DNA of 64,000 nt from an uncultured Halomonas sp. GTDB lineage: Bacteria > Pseudomonadota > Gammaproteobacteria > Pseudomonadales > Halomonadaceae. Under the pieces are notes generated by a model. The model was not told the origin of the DNA. It did no database searches and saw only the letters and a list, made by a program, of their open reading frames with translations. This document shows, in pieces, positions 7,671-16,285 of this stretch. Position numbers and translations under genes: made by a program. Position 1 is the stretch's first letter. Every line of letters starts with the position of its first letter. Location of the stretch: NCBI RefSeq assembly GCF_947500835.1, contig NZ_CANMTQ010000001.1:1-64000 (forward strand). The letters are read 5' to 3'.

Positions 7671-8705
7671 TTATTCCAGGCGGCCCTTGTCCTTGGCCAT
7701 CTGGCGAATCGTTTCGATTGCCTCGGCGGCGGTATCGGATTTCTTGGCTTCCGCATCCCAGACCGACTGGGCGGCTTCGGTCATGCGCTTCTGATCGCTT
7801 TCCGGCAGGCTATGGATCGTGAACTCCTCTTCCGCCGCTTCGTTCCATTCCACGAATTTCTGGTGCCGATAGTCCGCCCACTCCGCCGTCACTTCGGTGA
7901 TCACGTTCTGCAGGTCTTCGGGAATCTTGTCCCAGACACGCTTGTTGATCAGCACATTGTCCACGAAGCCGGGATAGAGCATGTTGAGGTTGGTGTAATC
8001 CGTCGCGATTTCATTCAGCTTGAGCACGCTATAGTCATAAGGGCCGCCGTAGATCAGGCCATCGATGGCGTTGGTGCTGAGGGCGATATAGAACTCCTGA
8101 GGCGGAATATACACCGTGGATACGCCGAACTTCTCCAGCACCGCCGCCACGGATGGCGTGGCGCGAATCTTCCGTTCACCCATTTCTTCCAACGATTCGA
8201 CCGGCTCCTTGGAAAGCAGGTCGAATTTTCCACCGAAGACCGGCACGGTGTAATGCACGCCCATCTTCTCGTAATTGTTGGCGAGCAGCTCGCCGAAGCC
8301 CCGCTCGTTCCAGAGTTCCTTGGCCTCTTCCAGATCGGTCCAGGCCAACGGCAATCCGGACTCGGTGATGGCGGTATCCATCTGGCCACCCCAGTAGCCG
8401 CCATAGCCGTAGATCATCTGTAGTGTGCCGGCACGCAGCGCGCCGAACATCTGATCGTTCGGTACCAGCTCACCGCCACGGAACATGTTGACCTTGATGC
8501 GGCCATCGCTCGCCTCGGAGAGCTTGTCCACGTAGCGCTGGAAAATCTTGTCTTCTTCGGTGCCGGTGTAACGCTGCATGCGCAGCGTGACGGTCTCGTC
8601 CTGGGCCAGGGCCGGCGCATCGACCTGGGCCAAGGCGCCTATTGCCAGTGTGACCACGGCGAAACTCTTCATCCACGCGTTCTTGAAGCTCTTGTCGTTA
8701 TTCAT
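7671..8705 (-). CDS. dctP: TRAP transporter periplasmic substrate-binding protein (DctP family)
   Basis: A 344-residue secreted receptor. The signal peptide covers about residues 1-35, with a hydrophobic core (FAVVTLAIGALAQVDAPALA) and an Ala-x-Ala-type cleavage site. The mature protein shows DctP features. KIRATPS carries the conserved Arg (R181) that usually salt-bridges a substrate carboxylate, and IALSTNAIDG and VLINKRVWDKIPED are typical of the C-terminal lobe. This suggests an acidic ligand. The ATG at 8705 has a strong GAGGAAG ribosome site. It is the first gene of the transporter unit and is probably co-transcribed with the decarboxylase gene upstream, although an 92-base gap separates them. 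Confidence 0.93.
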   Translation of the reverse strand: MNNDKSFKNAWMKSFAVVTLAIGALAQVDAPALAQDETVTLRMQRYTGTEEDKIFQRYVDKLSEASDGRIKVNMFRGGELVPNDQMFGALRAGTLQMIYGYGGYWGGQMDTAITESGLPLAWTDLEEAKELWNERGFGELLANNYEKMGVHYTVPVFGGKFDLLSKEPVESLEEMGERKIRATPSVAAVLEKFGVSTVYIPPQEFYIALSTNAIDGLIYGGPYDYSVLKLNEIATDYTNLNMLYPGFVDNVLINKRVWDKIPEDLQNVITEVTAEWADYRHQKFVEWNEAAEEEFTIHSLPESDQKRMTEAAQSVWDAEAKKSDTAAEAIETIRQMAKDKGRLE

Positions 8706-8797
8706 GGTTCTTCCTCGCTTGTAGGCACGAATTTAGCGCGCCAGATACATGACAGACCTTGTTCGATGACGACAGCTGTCCGTCGTTTTTATAAAAT

Positions 8798-10417
8798 TCA
8801 CTTCTCTGCGCAGGCATCCATCCAGGCGGCCTGGTCGATCTCGATGATCCAGGGACGATCGGCGGGCGCACCATCGTGGAGAAGCTCTTTCAGCCCATCG
8901 GGGCCTGTCACATGGTCGTGGCGACAGCCGAACCCCTGGGTGATGGGTTCGAAATCCGGCATCCACAAATCCACCCCGACCCGCTGAACGTCATGGTCGT
9001 CCATGTACTTGCGAATCTCGCCATAGCCACTGTTGTTCCACAGCAAGACGATAAGGCCCACCTTGGCTTCGACCGCCGTCGCGAGCTCGCTCAGAGTGAA
9101 AAGAAAGCCGCCGTCACCGACGATAGCCAGCACCGGCAGGTCGGGCCGCGCCAGACGCGCCCCGATCGCCGCCGGCAGGGCATAGCCAAGCGTGCCGTAG
9201 CCGGTCGATGAATTGAACCAGCGCCGTGGCGTATTGGGCTGTACGGTCATGTTGCCGACGTAGACCGGCTCGGTGGAATCCCCGACCATCACGGCATCCG
9301 GCAGCACCTCGTAGACGCTCTCCATGAGTCGGGACACCGCCTTCCATTCAGCCGGGGTTTCCCTGTCGATTTCCTGCTTGAGCTTGGCAATGCCCGTCTC
9401 ATCCGCTGCGCGTCGAGTCTGTGTCTGATGGGCACGCTCGAGCAGTTGATCGATGAACGTGGCGGCGTCCGCGTGAATGGCCAGGTCGGGTGCCTGGTTG
9501 CGATACAGCTGCGCGCTTTCCACATCCACCCGTATCAATCGCCCTGCTATGCGAAAGCGATCCTGGAATGAAACATCGTAATCCGTCTCGCCCAGTTCGG
9601 TGCCGATGGCCAGAACGACGTCAGCCTCGGGCGCTTCACGCAGGACACACTCATAGGACTGGGTCGAACCCATATTCAGTGGATGCCCGGCAGGCATCAG
9701 GCCCTTGGCGTTGACCGTGGTGAACACCGGCAGCCCCAGGCACTCTGCCAACGCGCGTACCTGTTCGCCGGCAGCCAGCGCCCCGCCACCCACCAACAGC
9801 CAAGGACGCTTGGCGCCTTGCAGCCAGTCAAGCGCCTCGTTCACCACCGTGGACGGTGCGGCAATCGGCGTGGGTGATCGCCATCGATGGCTGAGCAGCT
9901 CTTTAGGCACCTCCTGCACGATGACATCGAGGGGAATCTCGATATGCACCGGCCGAGGACGGCCGCCCTGAAACACGCTGAAGGCACGATCCAGCACCTT
10001 GGGCAGGTTCTTCGCATCCATCAAGGTATGACTGAAGGCGCAGAGGCCGGCTACCAGCTGCTGCTGATTCGGCAGCTCATGCAACCGGCCTTCCCCCAGC
10101 GCCAGCTGGTCGCGGGGGTTGACGCTGGAAATCACCAGCATGGGAATGGAGTCGGCATAGGCCTGGGCCATGGCGGTGGTGATGTTGGTCATGCCCGGCC
10201 CGGTGATGATGAAACACACCCCGGGCTTGCCGTTTGCCCGGGCATAACCATCGGCCATGAAACCGGCGCCCTGCTCATGCCGGGGCGTGACGTGCCGAAT
10301 CCCGCTGGTGGCGACGCCCCGATACATCTGGACCGTATGCACACCGGGAATGCCGCAGATGGTGTCCACGCCATAGGTGTGTTCGAGCAGGTCCACCAAC
10401 CATTCCGCGCAGTTCAT
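8798..10417 (-). CDS. ThDP-dependent decarboxylase, 5-guanidino-2-oxopentanoate decarboxylase-like
   Basis: A 539-residue member of the acetolactate synthase/pyruvate decarboxylase family. The N-terminal domain has the catalytic Glu (E48 in PRHEQGAGFMADGYAR). The C-terminal domain has the diphosphate-binding GDG motif (about 431-433) ending in the Asn pair WNNSGYGEI. The NSGYGEIRKYM and GTELGETDYDV stretches resemble AruI, the enzyme that decarboxylates 2-ketoarginine in the arginine transaminase pathway. The family contains many other 2-oxoacid lyases, so the substrate is not certain. The gene has a GAGGCGAT ribosome site and lies between the TRAP receptor gene and an AbgB-like amidohydrolase gene in the same direction. 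No aruH-type transaminase is nearby. Confidence 0.7.
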   Translation of the reverse strand: MNCAEWLVDLLEHTYGVDTICGIPGVHTVQMYRGVATSGIRHVTPRHEQGAGFMADGYARANGKPGVCFIITGPGMTNITTAMAQAYADSIPMLVISSVNPRDQLALGEGRLHELPNQQQLVAGLCAFSHTLMDAKNLPKVLDRAFSVFQGGRPRPVHIEIPLDVIVQEVPKELLSHRWRSPTPIAAPSTVVNEALDWLQGAKRPWLLVGGGALAAGEQVRALAECLGLPVFTTVNAKGLMPAGHPLNMGSTQSYECVLREAPEADVVLAIGTELGETDYDVSFQDRFRIAGRLIRVDVESAQLYRNQAPDLAIHADAATFIDQLLERAHQTQTRRAADETGIAKLKQEIDRETPAEWKAVSRLMESVYEVLPDAVMVGDSTEPVYVGNMTVQPNTPRRWFNSSTGYGTLGYALPAAIGARLARPDLPVLAIVGDGGFLFTLSELATAVEAKVGLIVLLWNNSGYGEIRKYMDDHDVQRVGVDLWMPDFEPITQGFGCRHDHVTGPDGLKELLHDGAPADRPWIIEIDQAAWMDACAEK

Positions 10418-10464
10418 ATCGCCTCGTTCCTTTTCAAGTCGGCCTTTCTAATCAGTCATACAAA

Positions 10465-12057
10465 TCAGTTTTTGATATCCCCATCGCGGGCCGGAATCAC
10501 CCAGTCATCCTTGCCGCGGGCCGTGGTGACGTATTCCGGCCAGCGAAAATCGAGAGGCGGCGGATAGTCGCAAAGCGGCGCCATCCACTGATCTCCCCGG
10601 ATGCCGCCGCCAGTTCGCTCCCGGAACTCGCTCTGCGCCTTTTCCAGCACCTCGGGTTGCGTCAGCAGGTCCATCAAGGTTAGCCCGATTGTTTTCGAGG
10701 CCACCGCGATCATCGGATCGATACAGGGCGCCAGGCCACCGAGGGCATTCATCACCCAGGCCGGATAACCTTCCTTTACACCCGCCGGCAGGTCAAGCGC
10801 CGGACGTCCTATATACAGCCGCACCGTGGGGGCATGCCAGCTGTATTCGGTGTAATCGTCGGAGGTGAAATGCTTCTGATTGGGGGGCAGGATCTCTCTT
10901 AAAAGGCGCTCTGCTTCCTGGGGCTCGATAAGAGACTCGATGGCGGGCAAATAGGGCTTGTCCATCGGCTCCAGGCCAAGATTGCGCTGAATCTGCTGCG
11001 CCAGTTCGATGGCCTCGGGGCCAAACTGCGGCGCGCCTACCCGCTCCAGATTGCGATAGGTGAGCTCCGCCATGGCGTGATTGGGCAGGCCGGGGCGCGA
11101 TTTCGCCACCCAGTCGCGCTTGACCTCGCAGTGAGTCAGCCTCGCAGCATTTTCGGCGAAATGATCGAGGCCTTTCACCACGTGCTCGGCCATTTCCACC
11201 GTGGGCACGCGGATGAAGTACATGATCTGGGACATCTGAGCAGGCTGGTTGTCCGCCGTAGCCTGGCCGGCATTGAGAATCCCCTCGTTCATTGACCAGT
11301 TCACGCCGCTGGCCAGCACATGCTCGCGCAGCCCCTTGCCCGACTGATACATCTGCACCACCGCATCGTTGGCACCGGGGGCTCGCGCACTGGCGTGGGA
11401 GGCTGGAATCGGCGAACTCGCCTCGCTCGTCATCCAGGTATGCGGCTGATCGCAGGTAAAGGTATAGATCACGCCGTAGGCGGCGCCGCAATGGGTATCC
11501 CAGCGGGTCGTGTTGCACAGGGGCAGCATGTAGAAAGGATGGAAACTGATCGCCGCATCGAGATCGTCGTAATACCCGGCGGCGGCATGCAGCGGTTTGG
11601 AACCGCGCACCTTCTCGGCGGGTTCGCCGAAGAACTTCAGGCGCCCTGGAATGTTGTGCGCCTTCATGGCGTCCTGGGCCGCAAGAAAGCCCCCCAGCGC
11701 CCCGATGCCCAGCGCCGAATGCGGGTCGGTGTGCCCCCCGGCCCAGGGGCTCAAGCCATCGCGGGGCCGCTGCACCACGTCCGCCGCCTGGCAATTACCG
11801 GGGATCGCATCGTATTCCGCGTAGCCACCCAGGGTCGGACCGGGGCCGTTGTCCCAAACGGCACAGAAGGCGGTGGGCATGCCCGCCGACCCTTCCTCGA
11901 CCTCGAAACCCCGCGCCCGGAGCAGGTCCACGTAAAAGCGGGCCGACCGATATTCCCGCCACGCCGTTTCGCCCAACTGCCAGATGGTCTGATTCCACTC
12001 GGACAGCTCCGGCATGTGCCGATCGACGAACTGCAGGATAGCGTCATGATGAGACAT
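10465..12057 (-). CDS. M20-family amidohydrolase, AbgB-like
   Basis: A 530-residue zinc-dependent amidohydrolase of peptidase family M20, closest in style to the p-aminobenzoyl-glutamate hydrolase B subunit (AbgB). Visible features are LGGYAEYDAIPGNCQ near residue 75, GHTDPHSALGIGALGGFLAA near 107 and FFGEPAEKVRGSKPLHAAAG around 142-161, which carry candidate metal and base residues. The TSDDYTEYSWHAPTVRLYIG segment near the C-terminus is also AbgB-like. The enzyme would cleave an N-acyl or amide bond in the cytoplasm. It is the first gene of the minus-strand catabolic unit and is divergent from the LysR gene, which probably controls it. The physiological substrate is unknown. It may be the compound imported by the TRAP system. 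Confidence 0.75.
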   Translation of the reverse strand: MSHHDAILQFVDRHMPELSEWNQTIWQLGETAWREYRSARFYVDLLRARGFEVEEGSAGMPTAFCAVWDNGPGPTLGGYAEYDAIPGNCQAADVVQRPRDGLSPWAGGHTDPHSALGIGALGGFLAAQDAMKAHNIPGRLKFFGEPAEKVRGSKPLHAAAGYYDDLDAAISFHPFYMLPLCNTTRWDTHCGAAYGVIYTFTCDQPHTWMTSEASSPIPASHASARAPGANDAVVQMYQSGKGLREHVLASGVNWSMNEGILNAGQATADNQPAQMSQIMYFIRVPTVEMAEHVVKGLDHFAENAARLTHCEVKRDWVAKSRPGLPNHAMAELTYRNLERVGAPQFGPEAIELAQQIQRNLGLEPMDKPYLPAIESLIEPQEAERLLREILPPNQKHFTSDDYTEYSWHAPTVRLYIGRPALDLPAGVKEGYPAWVMNALGGLAPCIDPMIAVASKTIGLTLMDLLTQPEVLEKAQSEFRERTGGGIRGDQWMAPLCDYPPPLDFRWPEYVTTARGKDDWVIPARDGDIKN

Positions 12058-12086
12058 GCAATTACGCTCATGATGTAGTTGCTTTT

Positions 12087-12137
12087 AAACGACTATACGT
12101 CAAAAATCGTTTGCTCCAAGCGAAAGATAATCATCTT
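12087..12137. promoter_or_regulatory. Candidate LysR operators between divergent genes
   Basis: Two inverted repeats lie in the 90-base gap between the amidohydrolase and LysR starts. AAACGA (12087-12092) pairs with TCGTTT (12107-12112), and AAGAT-N4-ATCTT spans 12124-12137. LysR regulators usually bind dyads of this kind in the divergent promoter of their target. Assignment is positional. Confidence 0.4.
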
Positions 12138-12147
12138 ATTGGTCGAA

Positions 12148-13056
12148 ATGATTCAACAATCCAATTGCTACATGCCATCCCTGCAGGCGCTGCGCGCATT
12201 CGATGCCCTGGCCCGGCTTGGCAGCCTTACCGAGGCGGCGGATGCCCTGAGCCTCACTCGCAGCGCGATCAGCCATCAAATGCGTCTGCTCGAGGATCAG
12301 CTTGGGCTCAAACTGTATGAACGTCGCGGGCGCGGCGTGATTCTGACACCGACGGGCCAGCAGTACGCCCATGAGATTCGTCGTGTACTGGCCATGCTCG
12401 ACCACGTCCATGCCAACCTGCCGGATCATGAATACAACGGTCACCTGCGCGTCAGCATGCCGCCCGGCTTCGCCGCGAGCGTCGTCAGCCGCAGTATCAA
12501 CGACTTCTATCGCAACTATCCCGGTATCCGGCTGCATATCGGCACCAACCGGGAAAACGAGCCATCCAACCCGGTCAATCTGGACCTGTTCGTGGTCCAC
12601 GGTAACGGCGCCTGGGCCGAACACAGCGTGGAAATGCTGGCCCACCCCATGTACACCCCGGTCTGCAGTCCTGGCTTGTTGAACGAGCTTCAAATCAAGC
12701 ATCCCCAGGATCTGGAGCGCGCGACGCTACTGCATCTGAACGACGATCATGACTGGCGCCTGTGGCTATCCGGTAGCGGCACCAAGGCCCAGCTGCAAAC
12801 CGAGTCCGGCGTCTACTTCACCAATATCCTGCTGGTGATCAGCGCCGCCATCACGGGGCAAGGCATTGCCATCGGTGACGACGTGGTGTGCGGCGATACG
12901 TTGAAGCGCGGCCAGCTGGTGCGCCCCTTCGACATGCAGATTCGCGGCGACAAGGCGTATTACCTGGTAACCCCGCACCGTAACGCGGACGATCCCAAGG
13001 TGCGTGCCTTCAGCGACTGGCTGAAGGTGAAGCTCAATCTGTTTCGCCAGACATGA
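12148..13056 (+). CDS. LysR-family transcriptional regulator
   Basis: A 302-residue LysR-type regulator. The winged helix-turn-helix is at residues about 10-70 (LQALRAFDALARLGSLTEAA, then LSLTRSAISHQMRLLEDQLG). The effector-binding periplasmic-binding-like domain follows from about residue 95. The fold and sequence style are those of GcvA/AmpR-like members. The start is uncertain: ATG at 12148 or 12172 are both possible and neither has a strong ribosome site, while a frame open to 12079 would run through the operator dyads. Divergence from the AbgB-like gene and proximity to the YtcJ-like gene point to control of this catabolic island, with a pathway intermediate as effector. Confidence 0.88.
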   Translation: MIQQSNCYMPSLQALRAFDALARLGSLTEAADALSLTRSAISHQMRLLEDQLGLKLYERRGRGVILTPTGQQYAHEIRRVLAMLDHVHANLPDHEYNGHLRVSMPPGFAASVVSRSINDFYRNYPGIRLHIGTNRENEPSNPVNLDLFVVHGNGAWAEHSVEMLAHPMYTPVCSPGLLNELQIKHPQDLERATLLHLNDDHDWRLWLSGSGTKAQLQTESGVYFTNILLVISAAITGQGIAIGDDVVCGDTLKRGQLVRPFDMQIRGDKAYYLVTPHRNADDPKVRAFSDWLKVKLNLFRQT

Positions 13057-13159
13057 CCTTCAATGTTGAATTTTATTTTCCATTGTGGCGAAAAAATGCC
13101 ACTCAACTGCTGAAAATAGTGGGGTATTGTTGAACGACTCTTGATGGGAGGCATTCACC

Positions 13160-14893
13160 ATGGCATTCGACCCCTGGCAGTCCACGCATTCCGGGCGCTC
13201 CGGCGCCAGCGCCGATCTGGCGCTGATCAATGCGCGAATCTATACCGTCGACCCGGGACGCCCCTGGGCGGAGGCCATGGCCATCGGGGGCGGGCGAATC
13301 CGCGCCATCGGTTCCCAGGACGAGATCCAGCACCTGATCGGCAGCGACACCCGGGTCATCGATGTGCAAGGTCGCTTCGTCATGCCCGGCCTTCACGACA
13401 TGCACACCCACCCGGACCTGGGCCTTGCGACACGCTACGACGACAACCTCGACATAGGCCTCGAAGACCCCTCGCCGGATCAGGTGCGCAATGCCATCCT
13501 CGACTATGCCGACAAGCACCCTGACAAACCCTGGATTCATGGCGCGTATTTCGTCCGCTATACCTTCCTGCAGGCCGGGCTCACCCCGGGAAGGGAGTGG
13601 CTGGACGCCGTGATGCCCGACCGGCCCGTCGCGATCCTCGATCGCATGTGGGGCACCATGATGGTCAACAGCAAGGCCCTGGAACTGGCCGGCATCGACC
13701 GAGACACCCCGGACCCGCGCAACGGCTATCTGGAGCGGGATCCGTTCAGCGGCGAACCCACCGGCTTGCTGATCGACGGCGCCTATGCCCTGATTCACGC
13801 CGCCATGCCGCCCACGCCGGTGGCGGTACTCAAGCACGCCTACCGCGACGGCATACGTCTCCAGACGGCCCGGGGCGTCACCGCCACCAAGTACGTGCAC
13901 GTCTGCGAGCACCGCCTGAACGCCTTGAAGCAGCTCGACGACGAGGGCGAGCTCAGCCTGCGGGTAGAGGCCGCGATCAGCTGGCAGGATGACATCTTCC
14001 CGGTCAAACGCCGCTGGGAACTCCTTGCCGGTGAACGTCACTACTACGCCAGCGCACGGCTCAATGCCGACGCCGTGAAATTCCATTTCGACGGCACCGT
14101 GGAGCCCCGCTCCTCCTTCCTGCTATCGCCCTGGCAGAACGGCGACGACTGGCGCGGCAAGGTCAACCTCACCCCGGAGCATCTCAAGCGCATGGTCGCG
14201 GACATGGACCGACGCGGCATCCGGGTGATCGCCCACTGCACCGGCGATGCGGCCTCCGATCTGTTCCTCGATGCAATCGCCTACGCGCGACAAAAGAACG
14301 GCCCCAACGGCGTGCGCCACCAGTGTGCGCATAGCACCATTCTGCATGGCGGCAATCTGCGGCGCTTCCGAGAACTCGATGTGGTCGCCGAGTTCTCCCC
14401 CGCCGCCTGGTATCCCTCCCGCTTCACCAGCGGCGCGCGTGCCGGCTACGGCCCCGAGCGCCTGGCCCGGGCCTATGACCTGCGTGGCGTGATCGACGCC
14501 GGCGGCATCGCCACCATCGGTACCGACTTCCCCGTCGCATCGCTGGACCCCTGGATCGCACTGGAAACCCTCGTCACGCGCCAGAATCCGTGGAATCAGG
14601 AAGAAGAGCGCTTCGGCACGCCGATCTCATTGGAAGAAGCGCTGCGCGTGGTGACCTGGAACGGGGCCTACGCCATGGATCTGGAGCATGAAACCGGCTC
14701 GCTGGAGGCAGGAAAATCGGCGGACTTCATCGTGCTCGATCAGAACCCCTTTGCCATCGAGGTACGCGGTAACCTGCATCGCACCAAGGTCATGATGGGA
14801 TTCGTGCAGGGCCAGGCGGTGCACGACCTGGCCGGGGAACTCGCGTCTCTCGGCATCAGGGCAACCTGGCAGGGTGAACCGCCGAAGCTGTAA
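13160..14893 (+). CDS. Amidohydrolase family 3 protein, YtcJ-like
   Basis: A 577-residue metal-dependent amidohydrolase of the YtcJ/amidohydrolase-3 group. The metal-binding cluster is HDMHTH (H79, H82, H84). Further family residues are in IAHCTGDAASDLFLDAI (about 356-372) and HQCAHSTILHGGNLRRF, and a late TDFPVASLDPWIALETLVTR segment supplies the Asp. The N-terminus (ADLALINARIYTVDPGRPWA) is the small beta-sandwich typical of this superfamily. A GGGAGG ribosome site supports the start. It lies about 100 bases after the LysR gene in the same direction and may be co-regulated. It probably hydrolyses an amide, carbamate or related C-N bond in the cytosol. The substrate is unknown. Confidence 0.85.
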   Translation: MAFDPWQSTHSGRSGASADLALINARIYTVDPGRPWAEAMAIGGGRIRAIGSQDEIQHLIGSDTRVIDVQGRFVMPGLHDMHTHPDLGLATRYDDNLDIGLEDPSPDQVRNAILDYADKHPDKPWIHGAYFVRYTFLQAGLTPGREWLDAVMPDRPVAILDRMWGTMMVNSKALELAGIDRDTPDPRNGYLERDPFSGEPTGLLIDGAYALIHAAMPPTPVAVLKHAYRDGIRLQTARGVTATKYVHVCEHRLNALKQLDDEGELSLRVEAAISWQDDIFPVKRRWELLAGERHYYASARLNADAVKFHFDGTVEPRSSFLLSPWQNGDDWRGKVNLTPEHLKRMVADMDRRGIRVIAHCTGDAASDLFLDAIAYARQKNGPNGVRHQCAHSTILHGGNLRRFRELDVVAEFSPAAWYPSRFTSGARAGYGPERLARAYDLRGVIDAGGIATIGTDFPVASLDPWIALETLVTRQNPWNQEEERFGTPISLEEALRVVTWNGAYAMDLEHETGSLEAGKSADFIVLDQNPFAIEVRGNLHRTKVMMGFVQGQAVHDLAGELASLGIRATWQGEPPKL

Positions 14894-14971
14894 TACCCTG
14901 GCAATTTCTTCGCTATCTGTTGCGACATACCATCGCCAGCCATGGCAGTATGCCGACCATGATTGGAAGCG

Positions 14972-14977
14972 TATAAT
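14972..14977 (+). promoter_or_regulatory. Probable -10 element of the rsx operon
   Basis: A perfect TATAAT lies 78 bases before the rsxA start and after the end of the preceding amidohydrolase gene. The upstream -35 is weak. It is the only clear promoter element in the 160-base gap. Confidence 0.45.
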
Positions 14978-15054
14978 GCCGGTCACCTTCTAATTATGCC
15001 GGCGTCTCGAAAAAATGAGAGGCGTCTGGCGTCATTTCGCTTCGATTGGTGGCG

Positions 15055-15636
15055 ATGACCGAATACTTCCTGATCCTGGTGAGCACCGTTCTGGTCAACA
15101 ACTTCGTACTGGTGCAGTTTTTGGGGCTGTGCCCGTTCATGGGCGTGTCCAACAAGCTGGAATCCGCCATGGGCATGGCAATGGCCACCACCTTCGTGCT
15201 GACCCTGTCCTCGATCGTGAGCTACCTGACGTTTCACTATCTGCTGGTGCCCCTGGGTCTTGAATACCTGCGCATCATCGCCTTCATCATGGTCATCGCC
15301 GCGGTGGTGCAATTCACCGAGATGATGGTCAGAAAGACCAGCCCCTTGCTGCATCAGGTGCTGGGCATCTTCCTGCCGCTGATCACCACCAACTGCGCAG
15401 TATTGGGGGTAGCGTTGCTGTCGCTCAATCGCCAGTCGAGCTTCATGGAGGCCACACTCTATGGCTTCGGGGCGGCGGTGGGGTTTTCCCTGGTGCTGAT
15501 ACTGTTCGCGGCGATGCGGGAGCGCCTGGCGGTGGCGGATGTACCGCGCCCTTTTCGCGGCGCGGCGATCGCCATGATCACGGCGAGTCTCATGTCGCTG
15601 GCGTTCATGGGGTTCAGCGGACTCGTACAGGTTTGA
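15055..15636 (+). CDS. rsxA: Ion-translocating oxidoreductase complex subunit A
   Basis: RsxA/RnfA, 193 aa, the same length as the Escherichia coli protein. It is an integral inner-membrane subunit with six hydrophobic helices. [20 protein letters not shown] and [19 protein letters not shown] are characteristic, and the latter carries the Cys that with RsxE helps hold an iron-sulfur centre in the membrane. The ATG at 15055 with GGTGGCG upstream is chosen over an in-frame TTG at 15046. It is the first gene of rsxABCDGE, the Rnf-type complex that couples electron transfer to ion movement and, in E. coli, reduces the SoxR sensor. Confidence 0.96.
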   Translation: MTEYFLILVSTVLVNNFVLVQFLGLCPFMGVSNKLESAMGMAMATTFVLTLSSIVSYLTFHYLLVPLGLEYLRIIAFIMVIAAVVQFTEMMVRKTSPLLHQVLGIFLPLITTNCAVLGVALLSLNRQSSFMEATLYGFGAAVGFSLVLILFAAMRERLAVADVPRPFRGAAIAMITASLMSLAFMGFSGLVQV

Positions 15637-15655
15637 AAGCAATAGGGTTGTAAAC

Positions 15656-16285
15656 GTGCTCGAACTGCTCACCGACAACGATATCGTACTCGCCATCGTC
15701 GCCCTGCTGGGCATGGCGGCGGTGTTCGGTGCGCTGCTCGGTTTTGCCGGCCAGTACTTCAAGGTCGAAGGCGATCCGGTGGTCGAACGCATCGACGCCC
15801 TGCTGCCCCAGACCCAGTGCGGTCAGTGTGGCTACCCGGGTTGCAAGCCCTACGCCGAAGCCATCAGCCAAGGCGACGAGATCAACAAGTGCCCGCCCGG
15901 CGGCGAGGCGACCATCGCGGCCTTGGCCGATCTGCTGGGCCGGGAAGTCAAGCCGCTGGATGGCGAGGCTGAGGACGTGCCCAAGGTGGCCTATATTCGT
16001 GAGGCCGAGTGCATCGGCTGCACCAAGTGCATCCAGGCCTGTCCGGTAGACGCCATTCTCGGCGCCGCCAAGCACATGCATACCATCATCATCGACGAGT
16101 GCACTGGCTGCGATCTTTGCGTCGAGCCCTGCCCCGTGGATTGCATCGACATGCTGCCGCGTCCACAAGGGTTTGGGCATCACCGGGGCTATCAGGCAAA
16201 TCAGGCAAATCGAATAAGCGCCGCCTTGATTGCCAGCGACCGCACGCCGGCCCGGGAGATGAGCGAGGCGAGTCTGCATGGCTGA
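15656..16285 (+). CDS. rsxB: Ion-translocating oxidoreductase complex subunit B
   Basis: RsxB/RnfB, 209 aa. An N-terminal membrane anchor (residues about 10-30) is followed by the Fe-S domain with C55, C58, C63 and C79 (CGQCGYPGC and C79 before PPGG). Two 4Fe-4S ferredoxin clusters follow (C119, C122, C125, C129 and C149, C152, C155, C159). The start is probably GTG at 15656. The C-terminal 40 residues are variable. It relays electrons between RsxC and the other subunits at the cytoplasmic face. Its end overlaps the rsxC start by 8 bases. Confidence 0.96.
   Translation: MLELLTDNDIVLAIVALLGMAAVFGALLGFAGQYFKVEGDPVVERIDALLPQTQCGQCGYPGCKPYAEAISQGDEINKCPPGGEATIAALADLLGREVKPLDGEAEDVPKVAYIREAECIGCTKCIQACPVDAILGAAKHMHTIIIDECTGCDLCVEPCPVDCIDMLPRPQGFGHHRGYQANQANRISAALIASDRTPAREMSEASLHG

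Noticed and set aside
7392-8423. Open frame of 343 codons on the plus strand across dctQ and dctP
   Set aside because: Antisense to the TRAP genes, rich in His, Arg and Gly, with no family motif.
13103-14086. Open frame of 327 codons on the minus strand across the YtcJ-like gene
   Set aside because: Shadow of a gene with intact metal-binding motifs; no credible start.
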